Shown: positions 54,357 through 63,982 of the stretch, piece after piece
Numbering within the stretch: position 1 is the stretch's first letter
How the letters are laid out: every line of letters starts with the position of its first letter
From: Vibrio sp. 16
Lineage (GTDB): Bacteria > Pseudomonadota > Gammaproteobacteria > Enterobacterales > Vibrionaceae
Length of the DNA stretch: 64,000 bases
Assembly (NCBI RefSeq): GCF_963681195.1
Contig: NZ_OY808997.1
Span: 1,178,001-1,242,000 of the forward strand
Direction: 5' to 3'
Program-made: the position numbers and the translations under genes
Notes under the pieces: model-generated
Databases searched by the model: none
What the model saw: only the letters and a program-made list of their open reading frames with translations
Told to the model about the DNA's origin: nothing

Positions 54357-55274
54357 TTAGTGGTAAAGGTTATCGTTCCAAGCAATCGTCACCGTGCGGT
54401 CTGTTTGCGTCCAGTGGCTACTGTCTCGGTTTTTCTTCCAGCTGTTTTGGTATGAGGTATACCAACTGCACCAATCACGACCGAAGTAGTAATTGGTTTT
54501 TCTCCAGCCAGCAACCAGTTTGATGTCCGTCGTATTTTGGCCGTCATTGATGTTTTCTTTGCGGTAAACCGCGCCAACTTGTGGTTTGAAGTCAGAACGC
54601 ATCACGATTGGCAGTTCGTTGTAGTCAACTAGATTTCCCATCCCACAACTTGTCCAGCGATACAACAACCAATCTTTTGCTGGTGTATGGTTTCGAATAG
54701 TTCGGTTTTCAATTAACCAACTGATGCTTTCATTGGTTTGGTTGAAGTCAGCAACGGTCTGAAACTCTGGTTGGTCATACGTCACACGGTTGCTCCAAGA
54801 TACCCCTGCATTAATAGAAGGCGATTGAGAGGCAGTGAAACCCAAATTAAAGTCTAGGGATTCACTCACAGAAGCGGTCGCAATGGTATTTTCTGGCGCG
54901 TGGCTCATATGGCGTAAAGGGGCACCGTTGGCATAACTCAACGCAAGCTTGAACGCCGTTGGAACGGTATAACGGTAATCTCCTCCGGTTGCAAAACCAT
55001 AAATTTGTTCCTTATTCGGAACATTGGTCATGTCAAAACCCGACCCACCGTTCAGTAGTAATTTGGCCTCTTTCGCTCCATCTGGTAACAAAGAGCTATT
55101 CCAAACATTCTCTAGCGAATATATAAGGCGAATCTTCTTCGATCTCGCATCACTGTCGTCAAGTTCCAGTAAGGTCGAGGTGTACGCTTTCAAGGTGTCT
55201 GCAGCGTAAGCGGGAGCCAAGGCTCCAATTAAAGTAAGTGCTACCGCACTCAGGGTTACGCGTTGGTTATTCAT
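54357..55274 (-). CDS. Leukocidin/hemolysin family beta-pore-forming toxin
   Basis: A 305-residue secreted protein with a signal peptide ending APAYA-A (residue 24 or 25). The mature chain follows the leukocidin superfamily fold: LKLAL strand segments, a stem region rich in Ser, Asn and Gly (residues about 130-165, DFNLGFTASQSPSINAGVSW), the rim-preceding SNRVTYDQPEFQTV, and the C-terminal block FKPQVGAVYRKEN ... NTTDIKLVAG ... WTQTDRTVTIAW that mirrors staphylococcal alpha-hemolysin. It lacks the lectin domains of V. cholerae cytolysin, so it is a minimal cytolysin core. Target cells are unknown. First of two genes. AGGA lies eight bases before the ATG. Confidence 0.85.
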   Translation of the reverse strand: MNNQRVTLSAVALTLIGALAPAYAADTLKAYTSTLLELDDSDARSKKIRLIYSLENVWNSSLLPDGAKEAKLLLNGGSGFDMTNVPNKEQIYGFATGGDYRYTVPTAFKLALSYANGAPLRHMSHAPENTIATASVSESLDFNLGFTASQSPSINAGVSWSNRVTYDQPEFQTVADFNQTNESISWLIENRTIRNHTPAKDWLLYRWTSCGMGNLVDYNELPIVMRSDFKPQVGAVYRKENINDGQNTTDIKLVAGWRKTNYYFGRDWCSWYTSYQNSWKKNRDSSHWTQTDRTVTIAWNDNLYH

Positions 55275-55685
55275 TATATTATCCTGTTAATTATGTTTTA
55301 TATATTATTAAAACCTAATAAAAGAATTAAGCCATCATTAGGAAAAACTTAACTAACTACTTATTTTTTAAGTAGATAAATGCTAACTAGCAGCATTCAT
55401 CCGGATAATGCTTCGCCGAATTTTATAAAAAAAGCAGAATAATATTTCGATGGGATACTTGTTCCATTACTTAACCAAACTGCTTTCACCATATTGATAT
55501 TTATAAGAATAATATGTTAACAATATTTAGTTAATCTAGATGAATTTATATTCACCCATCGCGTCAACACAGCCCCACCGAATTCCACGCTTTACTATTA
55601 GATGAAAAATTTCGTTGACCTTAAGTATGGTTGAGGTTTTAGCCTGTTCTACAACTCAATTAACTTGACTAAAAAGGAACATGAT
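55275..55685. other. AT-rich intergenic region upstream of toxin gene
   Basis: About 400 bases without a gene, markedly AT-rich from 55280 to 55560. It should hold the toxin promoter (minus) and the flavodoxin promoter (plus). A short inverted repeat AGCATT/AATGCT lies near 55393-55412; no operator was recognised. Confidence 0.5.
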
Positions 55686-56255
55686 TTGTCTAAGATTGCG
55701 ATTATCTATTTTTCTCAAACTGACGTCACAGCCCAACTGGCCAAAGCAATTGCCGCTGGGATTGAAAGCCATGGCGGAGTTGAAGTTATCTCTCATCGAA
55801 TAGCAGGCAGAGAGATTGTCGAAGGCCGATTTTGTAATGCTGAACTATTTCAGCAATTGGTGGATTGCGAAGGGATAATTTTCGGCTCCCCAACCTATAT
55901 GGGTGGCGTCGCGGCTCAGTTCAAAGCATTTGCTGACGCCAGTAGTGACACTTGGGTAGAGCAAAAATGGTCGGGGAAAATAGCAGCGGGCTTTACCAGT
56001 GGGGGCGCGATGAATGGCGACCAATCTAGTACCCTTCAATACATCCAGACTCTCGCTGGTCAGCATGGCATGCTGTGGTTAGGTCTAGACAAGACGACAG
56101 GAACAGGTGAGCTGGGGCTCAATCGGCTTGGCACCCAAGCAGGCGTTGTGGCCCAAGGGGTTAATTGTGAAGTGCACCCATCGGATCTTGCAACTGCAAA
56201 GTACTTAGGAGAAAGAATGGCTCTGTGGATAAAACGGATAAAAACCAGAAGGTGA
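55686..56255 (+). CDS. Flavodoxin-fold NAD(P)H:quinone oxidoreductase-like protein (WrbA-like)
   Basis: A 189-residue flavodoxin-like protein that likely binds FMN and reduces quinones. The phosphate-binding loop is YFSQTDVTAQLA (S/T-x-T-G-type with Asp for Gly), and the ring-contact loops are FGSPTYMGGVAAQFKAF and FTSGGAMNGDQSSTL. It is shorter and more divergent than WrbA itself, so the exact enzyme is uncertain. Initiation is probably at TTG 55686, seven bases after AAGGA; an upstream TTG at 55665 is in frame. Confidence 0.8.
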   Translation: MSKIAIIYFSQTDVTAQLAKAIAAGIESHGGVEVISHRIAGREIVEGRFCNAELFQQLVDCEGIIFGSPTYMGGVAAQFKAFADASSDTWVEQKWSGKIAAGFTSGGAMNGDQSSTLQYIQTLAGQHGMLWLGLDKTTGTGELGLNRLGTQAGVVAQGVNCEVHPSDLATAKYLGERMALWIKRIKTRR

Positions 56256-56261
56256 AAACGA

Positions 56262-56287
56262 AAAAAGCAGCCAGAAGGCTGCTTTTT
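56262..56287. terminator. Bidirectional terminator between flavodoxin-like gene and rluB
   Basis: Eleven-base arms AAAAAGCAGCC and GGCTGCTTTTT with a 4-base loop, three bases before the rluB stop; T-rich on both strands. Confidence 0.88.
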
Positions 56288-56290
56288 CAA

Positions 56291-57259
56291 TTATTTACGC
56301 GATTGGCGTTGAGGTTTGCTATTACCTTGTTTTGCGCGAGAACCTTGTTCTCCAGCACCTTTACGCGGTTTACGACGCGATGGGTTGTTGCTACGACCAC
56401 CACCGCTGTTTACTCGCTCTTCGTGACGCTTAACGGCGCGACGAATCTTTTGGCTACGAGAGCGCTCACGTTTACGAGAGCTGTTCGCTTTGTTTTCATC
56501 GAGTAACGTTTCTTTTTCTGGGCGAAGTTCAACAAGTTCACGCAAGTAGTTTACTTGTTTAAGGTCTAGCTCCATCCAACCGCCGCGTGGCAGTTTCTTG
56601 TCTAGGTAGATATCACCGTAACGAACACGTTTAAGACGGCTTACCGTTGTCTCTTGAGATTCCCAAAGACGACGAACTTCACGGTTACGACCTTCGTTAA
56701 TTGCGACATAGAAGGTGTGGTTCATACCATCACCACCAGCGTACACAACGTCTTCGAAACGTGCCATACCATCTTCCAGCTCAACACCGCGAACTAGGTT
56801 TTTCACTTTTTGCTCGGTCACTTCACCGAACACACGTACTAGATATTCACGTTCTACCTGACGGCTTGGGTGCATTAGGCGGTTTGCCAGCTCACCATCG
56901 GTTGTGAATAGCAGCAGGCCTGATGTGTTAGCATCAAGACGACCAACAGAAATCCAGCGCGAACCGCGGATTTTTGGTAGACGGTCAAATACAGTGCGAC
57001 GACCTTCTGGGTCATGACGAGTACACAGTTCACCTTCCGGCTTGTAGTAAGCAAGAACACGACAGATAACCTCTTCCTGAGCCTTTGCAGACACAGTATG
57101 GCCATCAATACGCACAATGGCGTTTTCATCTTCTAGTCGCTCACCAAGTTTAGCGACAACGCCATTCACACTGACACGGCCCGCTTTAATCAAAGCTTCC
57201 AGCTCGCGACGTGATCCATGACCTGCTCGTGCTAATACTTTCTGTAATTTTTCGTTCAT
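56291..57259 (-). CDS. rluB: 23S rRNA pseudouridine synthase RluB
   Basis: Makes pseudouridine 2605 in 23S rRNA. The 322-residue protein has an N-terminal S4 RNA-binding domain ([22 protein letters not shown]), the catalytic motif [14 protein letters not shown] with Asp near residue 110, and a basic, low-complexity C-terminal tail of about 75 residues ([10 protein letters not shown] ... QRQSRK) typical of Vibrio RluB. It lies in the conserved block rluB-yciO-rnm-trp, as in E. coli. Confidence 0.95.
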   Translation of the reverse strand: MNEKLQKVLARAGHGSRRELEALIKAGRVSVNGVVAKLGERLEDENAIVRIDGHTVSAKAQEEVICRVLAYYKPEGELCTRHDPEGRRTVFDRLPKIRGSRWISVGRLDANTSGLLLFTTDGELANRLMHPSRQVEREYLVRVFGEVTEQKVKNLVRGVELEDGMARFEDVVYAGGDGMNHTFYVAINEGRNREVRRLWESQETTVSRLKRVRYGDIYLDKKLPRGGWMELDLKQVNYLRELVELRPEKETLLDENKANSSRKRERSRSQKIRRAVKRHEERVNSGGGRSNNPSRRKPRKGAGEQGSRAKQGNSKPQRQSRK

Positions 57260-57292
57260 TTATTTACCTATGTGTCGTCTTCGCAGACGTCG

Positions 57293-57328
57293 AATAAAAA
57301 TGTGCGACCCGAAATCGCGGCCGCACAT
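57293..57328 (-). terminator. Possible terminator after yciO
   Basis: On the minus strand, ATGTGCG and CGCACAT arms with a 15-base GC-rich loop are followed by TTTTTATT. It lies between the yciO stop and the rluB start. Confidence 0.55.
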
Positions 57329-57365
57329 TATCGCAAAAAGTGTGTCGGAAATCACGAACTTTTGA

Positions 57366-57986
57366 TTACTCAAATGGCGTTGGATCACCCGAACCCAGTC
57401 GAGCGATGACGGGGTCATCATCACTGAAGTCAACCACCGTGGTTGGTTGCTCACCAAGGTAGCCGCCATTCAAAATACAATCGACGGCGTGCTCTAGTTT
57501 GTCACGGATGTCCTCTGGATCTGATTCTGTATAGTCGTTACCTGGCAAAATCAATGAGGTCGACATCAGCGGCTCACCAAGCGCTTCGAGCAAATCAAGT
57601 GCGATTTGGTTATCTGGCACACGAATACCGATCGTCTTACGTTTTGAGTTCATTAAGCGACGAGGAACTTCTTTCGTCCCTTTAAAGATAAACGTGTAAG
57701 GACCTGGGGTGTTATTTTTCAGCAAACGAAACGCCGAGTTATCAACACGCGCGTAAAGCGAGAGCTCAGACAAGTCTCGACACAACAGAGTAAAGTTGTG
57801 TTTCTCGTCAAGACGACGGATCTGACAGATACGCTCCAAAGCCTGTTTGTTTTCTAGCTGGCAACCCAATGCATAGCCTGAGTCTGTTGGGTAAACCACT
57901 ACCCCGCCATTACGAATGATTGCTACAGCTTGATTGATCAAGCGAGCCTGTGGGTTTTCTGGATGAACGTAAAAAAACTGGCTCAT
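57366..57986 (-). CDS. yciO: YciO, Sua5/YrdC/YciO family protein
   Basis: A 206-residue YrdC-fold protein related to the threonylcarbamoyl-AMP synthases of tRNA t6A synthesis; YciO itself is the less active paralogue. Family blocks: NGGVVVYPTDSGYALGCQL, KHNFTLLCRDLSELS, GPYTFIFKGTKEVPRRLMN and the C-terminal GSGDPTPFE. It is downstream of rnm on the same strand with 65 bases between, as in E. coli yciO-rnm. The true role is not settled. Confidence 0.92.
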   Translation of the reverse strand: MSQFFYVHPENPQARLINQAVAIIRNGGVVVYPTDSGYALGCQLENKQALERICQIRRLDEKHNFTLLCRDLSELSLYARVDNSAFRLLKNNTPGPYTFIFKGTKEVPRRLMNSKRKTIGIRVPDNQIALDLLEALGEPLMSTSLILPGNDYTESDPEDIRDKLEHAVDCILNGGYLGEQPTTVVDFSDDDPVIARLGSGDPTPFE

Positions 57987-58051
57987 TGTAATTCCTCATT
58001 ATCGAGTCTCTCGACTCTATAGTTAATTGATATCGACTTAATCCGGGCAAA

Positions 58052-58903
58052 TTACTCTGCGCTTGAAGGCTCGATACCCCAATCTTTCCATACAGGTTCG
58101 ACGCCTGATGGCAACCATAAGTTGCGCCCTAACTCCATCCACGGAGACGGATAGTGGAAGTCGCTACCTTGAGAAGCTAATAGTTTGTATTGTATAGCAT
58201 AATCAGCTAAGTTGCGTCTTTCTTGTTGCCCTTGTTGTGGCTGTGCGATTTCCATCGCGTCACCACCGGCTTCAACAAATGCCGCTAACAGGCGTTTTAT
58301 CCATTTTGCCGTTAAATCGTAGCGGCCAGGATGGGCAAGGACAGCTTGCCCACCCGCAGCGTGAATGGCCTCAACAGCTTCACTCATCGAGCACCATGCC
58401 GGCGGTACATAACCGGGATTGTTGCGCGTCAAATACTTCTTAAACACTTGCTGCATCGTTTTCGCGTAGCCATTTTCAACCAGCCATTTCGCGAAATGAG
58501 CTCGAGTGATAGGCGCGTCGCCCGCTATTTGTTTGACTTCTTCAAGCACGCCTTCGCGAGTTGCTTTGCTGAGGCGATGTGCGATCAGTTCCGCGCGCCC
58601 TTCTCGATGAGCTTTTTGCTGCGCAATCAACGCCTGCAACGCTGGCGAGTTGGGATCAATATTCAGCCCAACAATGTGGATGTCTTTATTTTGCCACACC
58701 GTGGAAATCTCAATGCCATTAATAAGCTTAATCGGCAGTTGGTTTTCATTAATGTAGTCGTGAGCAGGCGCTAACCCATCGACGGTATCGTGATCGGTGA
58801 TCGCTATTACCTCAAGATTGAAACTGAGCGCTCGATCAATCAGTTCGTTTGGTGGCAGTCTTCCGTCAGAGGCAGTGGTATGGCTGTGTAAATCAATTCT
58901 CAT
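58052..58903 (-). CDS. rnm: RNase AM / 3',5'-nucleoside bisphosphate phosphatase (PHP domain)
   Basis: A 283-residue PHP-domain phosphoesterase (formerly YciV/TrpH) that trims RNA 5' ends and hydrolyses 3',5'-nucleoside bisphosphates. Metal ligands are seen in [16 protein letters not shown] (HSH plus Asp), [10 protein letters not shown], the GIEIS Glu, [11 protein letters not shown] and the late QGSDFHYP. Length and motifs match the E. coli protein. It is divergent from trpL; its start lies 83 bases from the trp leader start, so it shares the trp control region. Confidence 0.94.
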   Translation of the reverse strand: MRIDLHSHTTASDGRLPPNELIDRALSFNLEVIAITDHDTVDGLAPAHDYINENQLPIKLINGIEISTVWQNKDIHIVGLNIDPNSPALQALIAQQKAHREGRAELIAHRLSKATREGVLEEVKQIAGDAPITRAHFAKWLVENGYAKTMQQVFKKYLTRNNPGYVPPAWCSMSEAVEAIHAAGGQAVLAHPGRYDLTAKWIKRLLAAFVEAGGDAMEIAQPQQGQQERRNLADYAIQYKLLASQGSDFHYPSPWMELGRNLWLPSGVEPVWKDWGIEPSSAE

Positions 58904-58919
58904 ATTTCTATTTTTTTAG

Positions 58920-58951
58920 TTGACTTTTTACCTCTGCACTAGTTAACTAGT
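58920..58951 (+). promoter_or_regulatory. trp operon promoter with TrpR operator
   Basis: -35 TTGACT (58920-58925), 17-base spacer and -10 TTAACT (58943-58948). The -10 lies inside the perfect palindrome ACTAGTTAACTAGT (58938-58951), which is identical in core to the E. coli TrpR operator. Tryptophan-bound TrpR therefore should block this promoter directly. Confidence 0.9.
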
Positions 58952-58986
58952 ACACAAATACGAAGTACCTGAATTTAAGGCCAACT

Positions 58987-59124
58987 ATGTTACAAGAAAT
59001 TACCCGTGACCAGAAACTGAAAGTTGCAGCGCTCTCAAAGAGCCACAACTCTTCTGTGGATGCAGGTAATCTTATTTGGTGGCGCACTTGGACAAGTTCT
59101 TGGTGGGCTAGCGTGTACTTCTAA
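58987..59124 (+). CDS. trpL: trp operon leader peptide
   Basis: A 45-residue leader peptide. The C-terminal part contains five Trp codons: NLIWWRTWTSSWWASVYF before the TAA at 59124. Ribosome stalling here when tryptophanyl-tRNA is scarce would prevent the terminator at 59146 from forming. The bases GGGCT (59105-59109), next to the last Trp codons, can pair with AGCCC (59147-59151) of the terminator stem, giving the alternative antiterminator. It is much longer and has more Trp than the 14-residue E. coli peptide, as in other Vibrio. Confidence 0.92.
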   Translation: MLQEITRDQKLKVAALSKSHNSSVDAGNLIWWRTWTSSWWASVYF

Positions 59125-59145
59125 AAAGTTAGAAAGGAATACCCC

Positions 59146-59175
59146 AAGCCCGCTCAAGTAGCGGGCTTTTTGTTT
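59146..59175 (+). terminator. trp attenuator
   Basis: Arms AAGCCCGCT and AGCGGGCTT with a 5-base loop, followed by TTTGTTTTG, 22 bases after the trpL stop and 130 bases before trpE. Confidence 0.9.
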
Positions 59176-59304
59176 TGTAGTCTGTCTCACATCTAAGTGC
59201 TTAAACAATCGACAATTTGAACCAAAACCCGATTGGGTGAACGTTTGCTTTGTGCCACTATGTACGACAGGAAGATTTAAAGTTTTATATAAAAAGGAGG
59301 TCTT

Positions 59305-60882
59305 GTGAACAAGGCCATTGAAATCAGAAAGCTAGGAAACCTTGAAGTTATTCAAGCCTCTGCTCCTTACGCGCAGGACCCAACGCGTTTGTTCCACACC
59401 TTGTGTGAGAATAAAACCGATAGCCTGCTGTTAGAGTCCGCTGAAATCGACTCTAAACAAGACCTTAAAAGCCTGCTCATCGTCGACTCTGCCGTTCGTA
59501 TTGTCTGCTTTGGTCATACCGTGACCATGACAGCACTCACCGACAACGGAATGCACTTACTCGCTCACCTAGCGCAAAACATTCAATCAAACGTTACGCA
59601 TCATTTTGAAGGCCAAGTGCTCACACTAGAATTTGACGCTCCTTGCGATACCCTTGATGAAGATTCAAGACTGCGTGAAGCCTCTTCGTTCGATGCTCTT
59701 CGCCTTATCCAGCATAGTTTCGACCTTAGCGATCAGCATCCGCATGCCCTATTCTTAGGCGGACTGTTTGCCTATGATCTCGTCGCAAACTTTGAGCCAC
59801 TCGGTGATGCTGAGCAAACTAACCAATGCCCGGATTACGTCTTTTACGTTGCTGAAACCTTATTGGTCGTCGATCACCAGCGTCAAACGTGTGATTTAAA
59901 GGCAACCTTGTTCGCAAACAGCGATCAAAAAGCGGCACTGGCTGCGCGAGTGGAGCAAATCCAAGCTGAGTGCGCACAGTTAAAGCACTTGCCGAGCGCC
60001 AACCAACTGACCACGGTCGAAGCCGTTCCAAGCGTATCAGATGCAGATTTTTGCCAAACCGTGCGTGATTTAAAGCAGTTTGTCGTCAAAGGCGATGTAT
60101 TCCAAGTGGTTCCATCGCGCCGCTTTACTCTACCTTGCCCTTCTCCACTGGCGGCATACAAAGAGCTGAAAGTGAGTAACCCAAGCCCTTACATGTTCTA
60201 CATGCAAGACGAGCTTTTCACTCTGTTTGGCGCTTCACCGGAAAGCGCGCTTAAGTATGAAACCGACACCAACCAGATTGAAATCTACCCAATTGCCGGG
60301 ACTCGTCGTCGCGGTAAACGCCCGAATGGTGAGATCGATTTTGACCTAGATAGCCGCATTGAGCTTGAACTGCGCAGCGATAAAAAAGAAAACGCTGAAC
60401 ACATGATGCTGGTTGACCTAGCACGTAACGATGTCGCGCGTATCTCTCAAGCTGGTACTCGCCATGTCGCTGACCTACTGAAAGTCGACCGTTACAGTCA
60501 CGTCATGCACTTAGTGTCGCGTGTGGTTGGCCAGCTACGTGAAGACTTAGATGCCCTGCACGCTTATCAAGCCTGTATGAACATGGGCACATTGACGGGC
60601 GCGCCTAAAATTCGCGCGATGCAGTTAATTCGTGATGTGGAAGGCGCACGCCGTGGCAGTTACGGCGGTGCTGTGGGTTACTTAACGGGCGAAGGCACAC
60701 TCGACACCTGTATTGTGATTCGCTCTGCGTATGTCGAAAATGGCATCGCCCAAGTTCAAGCCGGTGCTGGCGTGGTATTTGACTCCGATCCACAAGCGGA
60801 AGCAGACGAAACACGTGGTAAAGCTCAAGCGGTTATCTCTGCCATTCAAACCGCCCATCAAGCGCGCCAAGACAAGGAGTAA
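59305..60882 (+). CDS. trpE: Anthranilate synthase component I
   Basis: Converts chorismate to anthranilate with ammonia supplied by TrpG, the first committed step of tryptophan synthesis. The 525-residue protein starts with GTG preceded by a strong AAGGAGGT. TrpE features: the Trp feedback site LLLESAEI near residues 38-46 and NPSPYMFYM, the substrate loop PIAGTRRRG (Ala where PabB has Lys), the LTGAPKIRAMQ block and GSYGGAVGYLTGEG. First structural gene after the attenuator. Confidence 0.97.
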   Translation: MNKAIEIRKLGNLEVIQASAPYAQDPTRLFHTLCENKTDSLLLESAEIDSKQDLKSLLIVDSAVRIVCFGHTVTMTALTDNGMHLLAHLAQNIQSNVTHHFEGQVLTLEFDAPCDTLDEDSRLREASSFDALRLIQHSFDLSDQHPHALFLGGLFAYDLVANFEPLGDAEQTNQCPDYVFYVAETLLVVDHQRQTCDLKATLFANSDQKAALAARVEQIQAECAQLKHLPSANQLTTVEAVPSVSDADFCQTVRDLKQFVVKGDVFQVVPSRRFTLPCPSPLAAYKELKVSNPSPYMFYMQDELFTLFGASPESALKYETDTNQIEIYPIAGTRRRGKRPNGEIDFDLDSRIELELRSDKKENAEHMMLVDLARNDVARISQAGTRHVADLLKVDRYSHVMHLVSRVVGQLREDLDALHAYQACMNMGTLTGAPKIRAMQLIRDVEGARRGSYGGAVGYLTGEGTLDTCIVIRSAYVENGIAQVQAGAGVVFDSDPQAEADETRGKAQAVISAIQTAHQARQDKE

Positions 60883-60888
60883 GTGATC

Positions 60889-61482
60889 ATGGCTAACATT
60901 GTATTCATCGATAACTTTGATTCTTTCACTTACAACCTCGTTGACCAATTCCGTTCGCTAGGCCACCAAGTGACCATCTACCGAAACCATATTGCAGCAG
61001 AAGCGATTGAAGCGGCAGTAGCTAAGCTCGACAACGCTGTGGTTCTTCTCTCGCCAGGTCCTGGCGCTCCTTCAGAAGCGGGCTCGATGCCAGAGCTTAT
61101 CCAACGCTTGAAAGGCAAAGTGCCAATGATCGGTATCTGCTTAGGTCACCAAGCCATTGTTGAAGCATACGGTGGTACGGTTGCAGGCGCAGGTGAAATC
61201 ATTCATGGCAAAGTGTCGATGATGGCACACCAAAACCATCCAACTTATCTTGATTTACCTTCACCGCTCGCCATTGCTCGATACCACTCCTTGGTCGCAA
61301 CCATGGTTCCTGACAGCTTAACCATTACCGCAGAAGTTGATGGTTTGGTGATGTCTGTGGTCAACGAGCAAGACAAGGTGTGTGGCTTCCAATTCCACCC
61401 AGAGTCAATAATGACCACCTACGGCGCAACCTTATTGGCTAACGCGATTGATTGGGCTCAACAACACAACGAGCAGCATTAA
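60889..61482 (+). CDS. trpG: Anthranilate synthase component II (glutamine amidotransferase)
   Basis: Supplies ammonia from glutamine to TrpE. The 197-residue class I glutaminase has the nucleophile Cys in [11 protein letters not shown], the oxyanion region [13 protein letters not shown], and the His-Glu of the triad in [13 protein letters not shown] 60889 has GGAG nine bases upstream; the GTG at 60883 is in frame but too close to the site. Unlike E. coli, trpG is not fused to trpD. Confidence 0.96.
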   Translation: MANIVFIDNFDSFTYNLVDQFRSLGHQVTIYRNHIAAEAIEAAVAKLDNAVVLLSPGPGAPSEAGSMPELIQRLKGKVPMIGICLGHQAIVEAYGGTVAGAGEIIHGKVSMMAHQNHPTYLDLPSPLAIARYHSLVATMVPDSLTITAEVDGLVMSVVNEQDKVCGFQFHPESIMTTYGATLLANAIDWAQQHNEQH

Positions 61483-61493
61483 GGAGATTATTC

Positions 61494-62492
61494 ATGGAAC
61501 AGATTATTAACAAACTATATGACCAACAATCGCTGACTCAAGAAGAGAGCCAACAGCTGTTCGACATCATCATTCGTGGTGAGCTCGATCCGATTTTGAT
61601 GGCATCGGCACTGACTGCACTCAAAATAAAAGGCGAAACACCCGATGAGATCGCAGGCGCAGCGAAAGCGCTGTTAGCCAACGCCAACCCATTTCCGCGC
61701 CCAGATTACGATTTCGCAGACATCGTGGGAACAGGTGGAGATGGCCACAACACCATTAACATTTCGACGACTGCGGCGTTTGTTGCGGCAGCGTGTGGTC
61801 TGAAAGTCGCGAAACACGGTAACCGTAGCGTCTCAAGCAAATCGGGTTCGTCGGATCTTCTTGACTCGTTTGGCATCAATTTAGCGATGAGTGCAGAAGA
61901 CACGCGAAAAGCCGTCGACGATATCGGCGTCGCTTTCCTATTTGCACCGCAATACCACGGAGGTGTGCGTCACGCGATGCCTGTGCGTCAAACCATGAAA
62001 ACGCGCACCATTTTCAACATTCTTGGCCCACTGATTAACCCTGCTCGTCCAAACATTGAACTGATGGGCGTTTACAGCGAGGAACTGGTTCGTCCTATCG
62101 CAGAAACCATGCTACAAATGGGCATGAAACGCGCCGCAGTGGTACACGGTAGCGGTTTGGACGAAGTGGCGATTCACGGTGAAACAACCGTTGCTGAAAT
62201 CAAAGACGGTGAGATCACAGAATACAAACTAACGCCTGCAGACTTCGGTCTAGAAGCTCACCCACTAGAAGCGATTAAAGGTGGCGATCCTGAAGAAAAC
62301 AAAGCGATCATCACCAACATCCTGACGGGTAAAGGGACAGACGCACAATTGGGCGCAGTGGCGGTGAACGTTGCTCTGTTGATGCGCCTATTCGGCCACG
62401 AAGATTTAAAAGCCAACACGCAGCAAGCGATTGAGGCAATGAATTCAGGTAAGGCGTACCAATTGGTACAACAACTTGCCGCACACGCTTAA
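61494..62492 (+). CDS. trpD: Anthranilate phosphoribosyltransferase
   Basis: Attaches PRPP-derived ribose phosphate to anthranilate. The 332-residue protein has the family blocks [18 protein letters not shown] (PRPP binding), [18 protein letters not shown], and [11 protein letters not shown]. Start ATG 61494 follows AGGAG by seven bases, 12 bases after trpG. It is a free-standing TrpD, fitting the unfused trpG. Confidence 0.96.
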   Translation: MEQIINKLYDQQSLTQEESQQLFDIIIRGELDPILMASALTALKIKGETPDEIAGAAKALLANANPFPRPDYDFADIVGTGGDGHNTINISTTAAFVAAACGLKVAKHGNRSVSSKSGSSDLLDSFGINLAMSAEDTRKAVDDIGVAFLFAPQYHGGVRHAMPVRQTMKTRTIFNILGPLINPARPNIELMGVYSEELVRPIAETMLQMGMKRAAVVHGSGLDEVAIHGETTVAEIKDGEITEYKLTPADFGLEAHPLEAIKGGDPEENKAIITNILTGKGTDAQLGAVAVNVALLMRLFGHEDLKANTQQAIEAMNSGKAYQLVQQLAAHA

Positions 62493-62505
62493 GGAACTGA
62501 AGAAG

Positions 62506-63945
62506 ATGACTGACTTCAACACTCAGCAAGCTGACAATCTGTCTGAACACGTTTCTAAGAAAGAAGCAGAAATGGCAGAAGTCCTAGCGAAAATTGTTCG
62601 CGACAAGTATCAGTTGGTCGCAGACCGTAAAGTGTCTCAACCGCTGAGCACATTTCAGTCTGACTTACTGCCATCTGACCGCAGCTTTTACGATGCGCTC
62701 AGCGGTGAGAAAACGGTGTTTATCACTGAATGTAAAAAAGCCTCCCCTTCTAAAGGCTTGATTCGTGATGATTTCGATTTAGATTACATCGCGTCAGTTT
62801 ATAACAATCACGCTGACGCAATTTCAGTCCTAACAGACGAGAAATACTTCCAAGGAAACTTTGATTTCCTGCCGCAGGTACGTAGCCAAGTAAAACAGCC
62901 TGTTCTGTGTAAAGACTTTATGGTGGATGCCTATCAAGTGTACTTAGCGCGTCATTACAGTGCAGACGCCGTATTACTGATGCTGTCTGTCCTCAATGAC
63001 GAAGAGTACAAAGCGCTAGAGGAAGCGGCACACAGCCTAAACATGGGCATCCTGACCGAAGTAAGCAATGAAGAAGAACTTCATCGCGCGGTTAAGCTAG
63101 GCGCTCGAGTTATCGGCATCAATAACCGCAACCTGCGCGACCTAAGTACTGATTTGAACCGTACCAAAGAACTGGCACCAACCATTCGCGAGCTGGCGCC
63201 AAACGCGACGGTGATTTCAGAGTCCGGCATTTACACGCACCAACAGGTTCGAGATTTAGCCGAATACGCTGATGGCTTCTTGATTGGCAGTTCGCTGATG
63301 GCAGAAGAGAATCTCGAGCTCGCAGTACGCAAAGTGACACTAGGTGAAAACAAAGTCTGCGGCCTCACTCATCCCGATGACGCGGCAAAAGCATATCAAG
63401 CTGGCGCCATCTTTGGGGGCTTAATCTTCGTCGAACAATCAAAGCGCTACGTCGATTTGGAAACGGCTCGGCTAACCATGAGCGGTGCGCCACTCAAGTA
63501 TGTCGGCGTGTTCCAAAACCACGAGGCAGACTTTATTTGCCAGCGAGTGTCTGAGTTAGGTTTAAAAGCGGTACAACTTCATGGTCAAGAGGATCAAGCG
63601 TTTGTCACCGCACTCAAGTCACAACTGCCTGACCACGTAGAAGTCTGGAAAGCGTACGGTGTTACCGACAAGGTGCCAGAGTTGATCGCGCAAGGCGTTG
63701 ATCGTCACCTCTTGGATACTAAAGTCGGATCGCAAACGGGCGGCACCGGACTGGTTTTTGATTGGTCGCTCATTTCCAATCCAGAAAAGGTGATGCTTGC
63801 AGGTGGAATTAATCCTTTCAATGCACAAAAAGCATCACAGCAAGGCTGCTTAGGCTTAGATTTGAACTCAGGCGTAGAGCACTCTCCAGGTAAAAAAGAC
63901 CTAGACAAGCTGCAGCAAACCTTTGCCGCGATTAGAGACTACTAA
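62506..63945 (+). CDS. trpCF: Bifunctional indole-3-glycerol-phosphate synthase / phosphoribosylanthranilate isomerase
   Basis: Performs two consecutive steps. The first half (residues about 1-265) is indole-glycerol-phosphate synthase with FITECKKASPSKG, VLCKDFMVDAYQ, and INNRNLRDLSTDL; the second (about 275-479) is the isomerase with VCGLTHPDDAAKAY, VQLHGQED and GTGLVFDWSL. The fusion is shared with enterics. Start ATG 62506 lies 13 bases after trpD. A hairpin and a ribosome site for the presumed trpB follow at the right edge. Confidence 0.96.
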   Translation: MTDFNTQQADNLSEHVSKKEAEMAEVLAKIVRDKYQLVADRKVSQPLSTFQSDLLPSDRSFYDALSGEKTVFITECKKASPSKGLIRDDFDLDYIASVYNNHADAISVLTDEKYFQGNFDFLPQVRSQVKQPVLCKDFMVDAYQVYLARHYSADAVLLMLSVLNDEEYKALEEAAHSLNMGILTEVSNEEELHRAVKLGARVIGINNRNLRDLSTDLNRTKELAPTIRELAPNATVISESGIYTHQQVRDLAEYADGFLIGSSLMAEENLELAVRKVTLGENKVCGLTHPDDAAKAYQAGAIFGGLIFVEQSKRYVDLETARLTMSGAPLKYVGVFQNHEADFICQRVSELGLKAVQLHGQEDQAFVTALKSQLPDHVEVWKAYGVTDKVPELIAQGVDRHLLDTKVGSQTGGTGLVFDWSLISNPEKVMLAGGINPFNAQKASQQGCLGLDLNSGVEHSPGKKDLDKLQQTFAAIRDY

Positions 63946-63960
63946 CACAAACAAAATTTC

Positions 63961-63982
63961 TTGAGTCGGAATGCCGACTCAA
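63961..63982 (+). promoter_or_regulatory. Hairpin between trpCF and the presumed trpB
   Basis: Perfect nine-base arms TTGAGTCGG and CCGACTCAA with a 4-base loop, no T-run. The sequence AAAGGGAAG at the window end looks like a ribosome site for the next gene. It may protect or process the mRNA rather than terminate. Confidence 0.6.
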
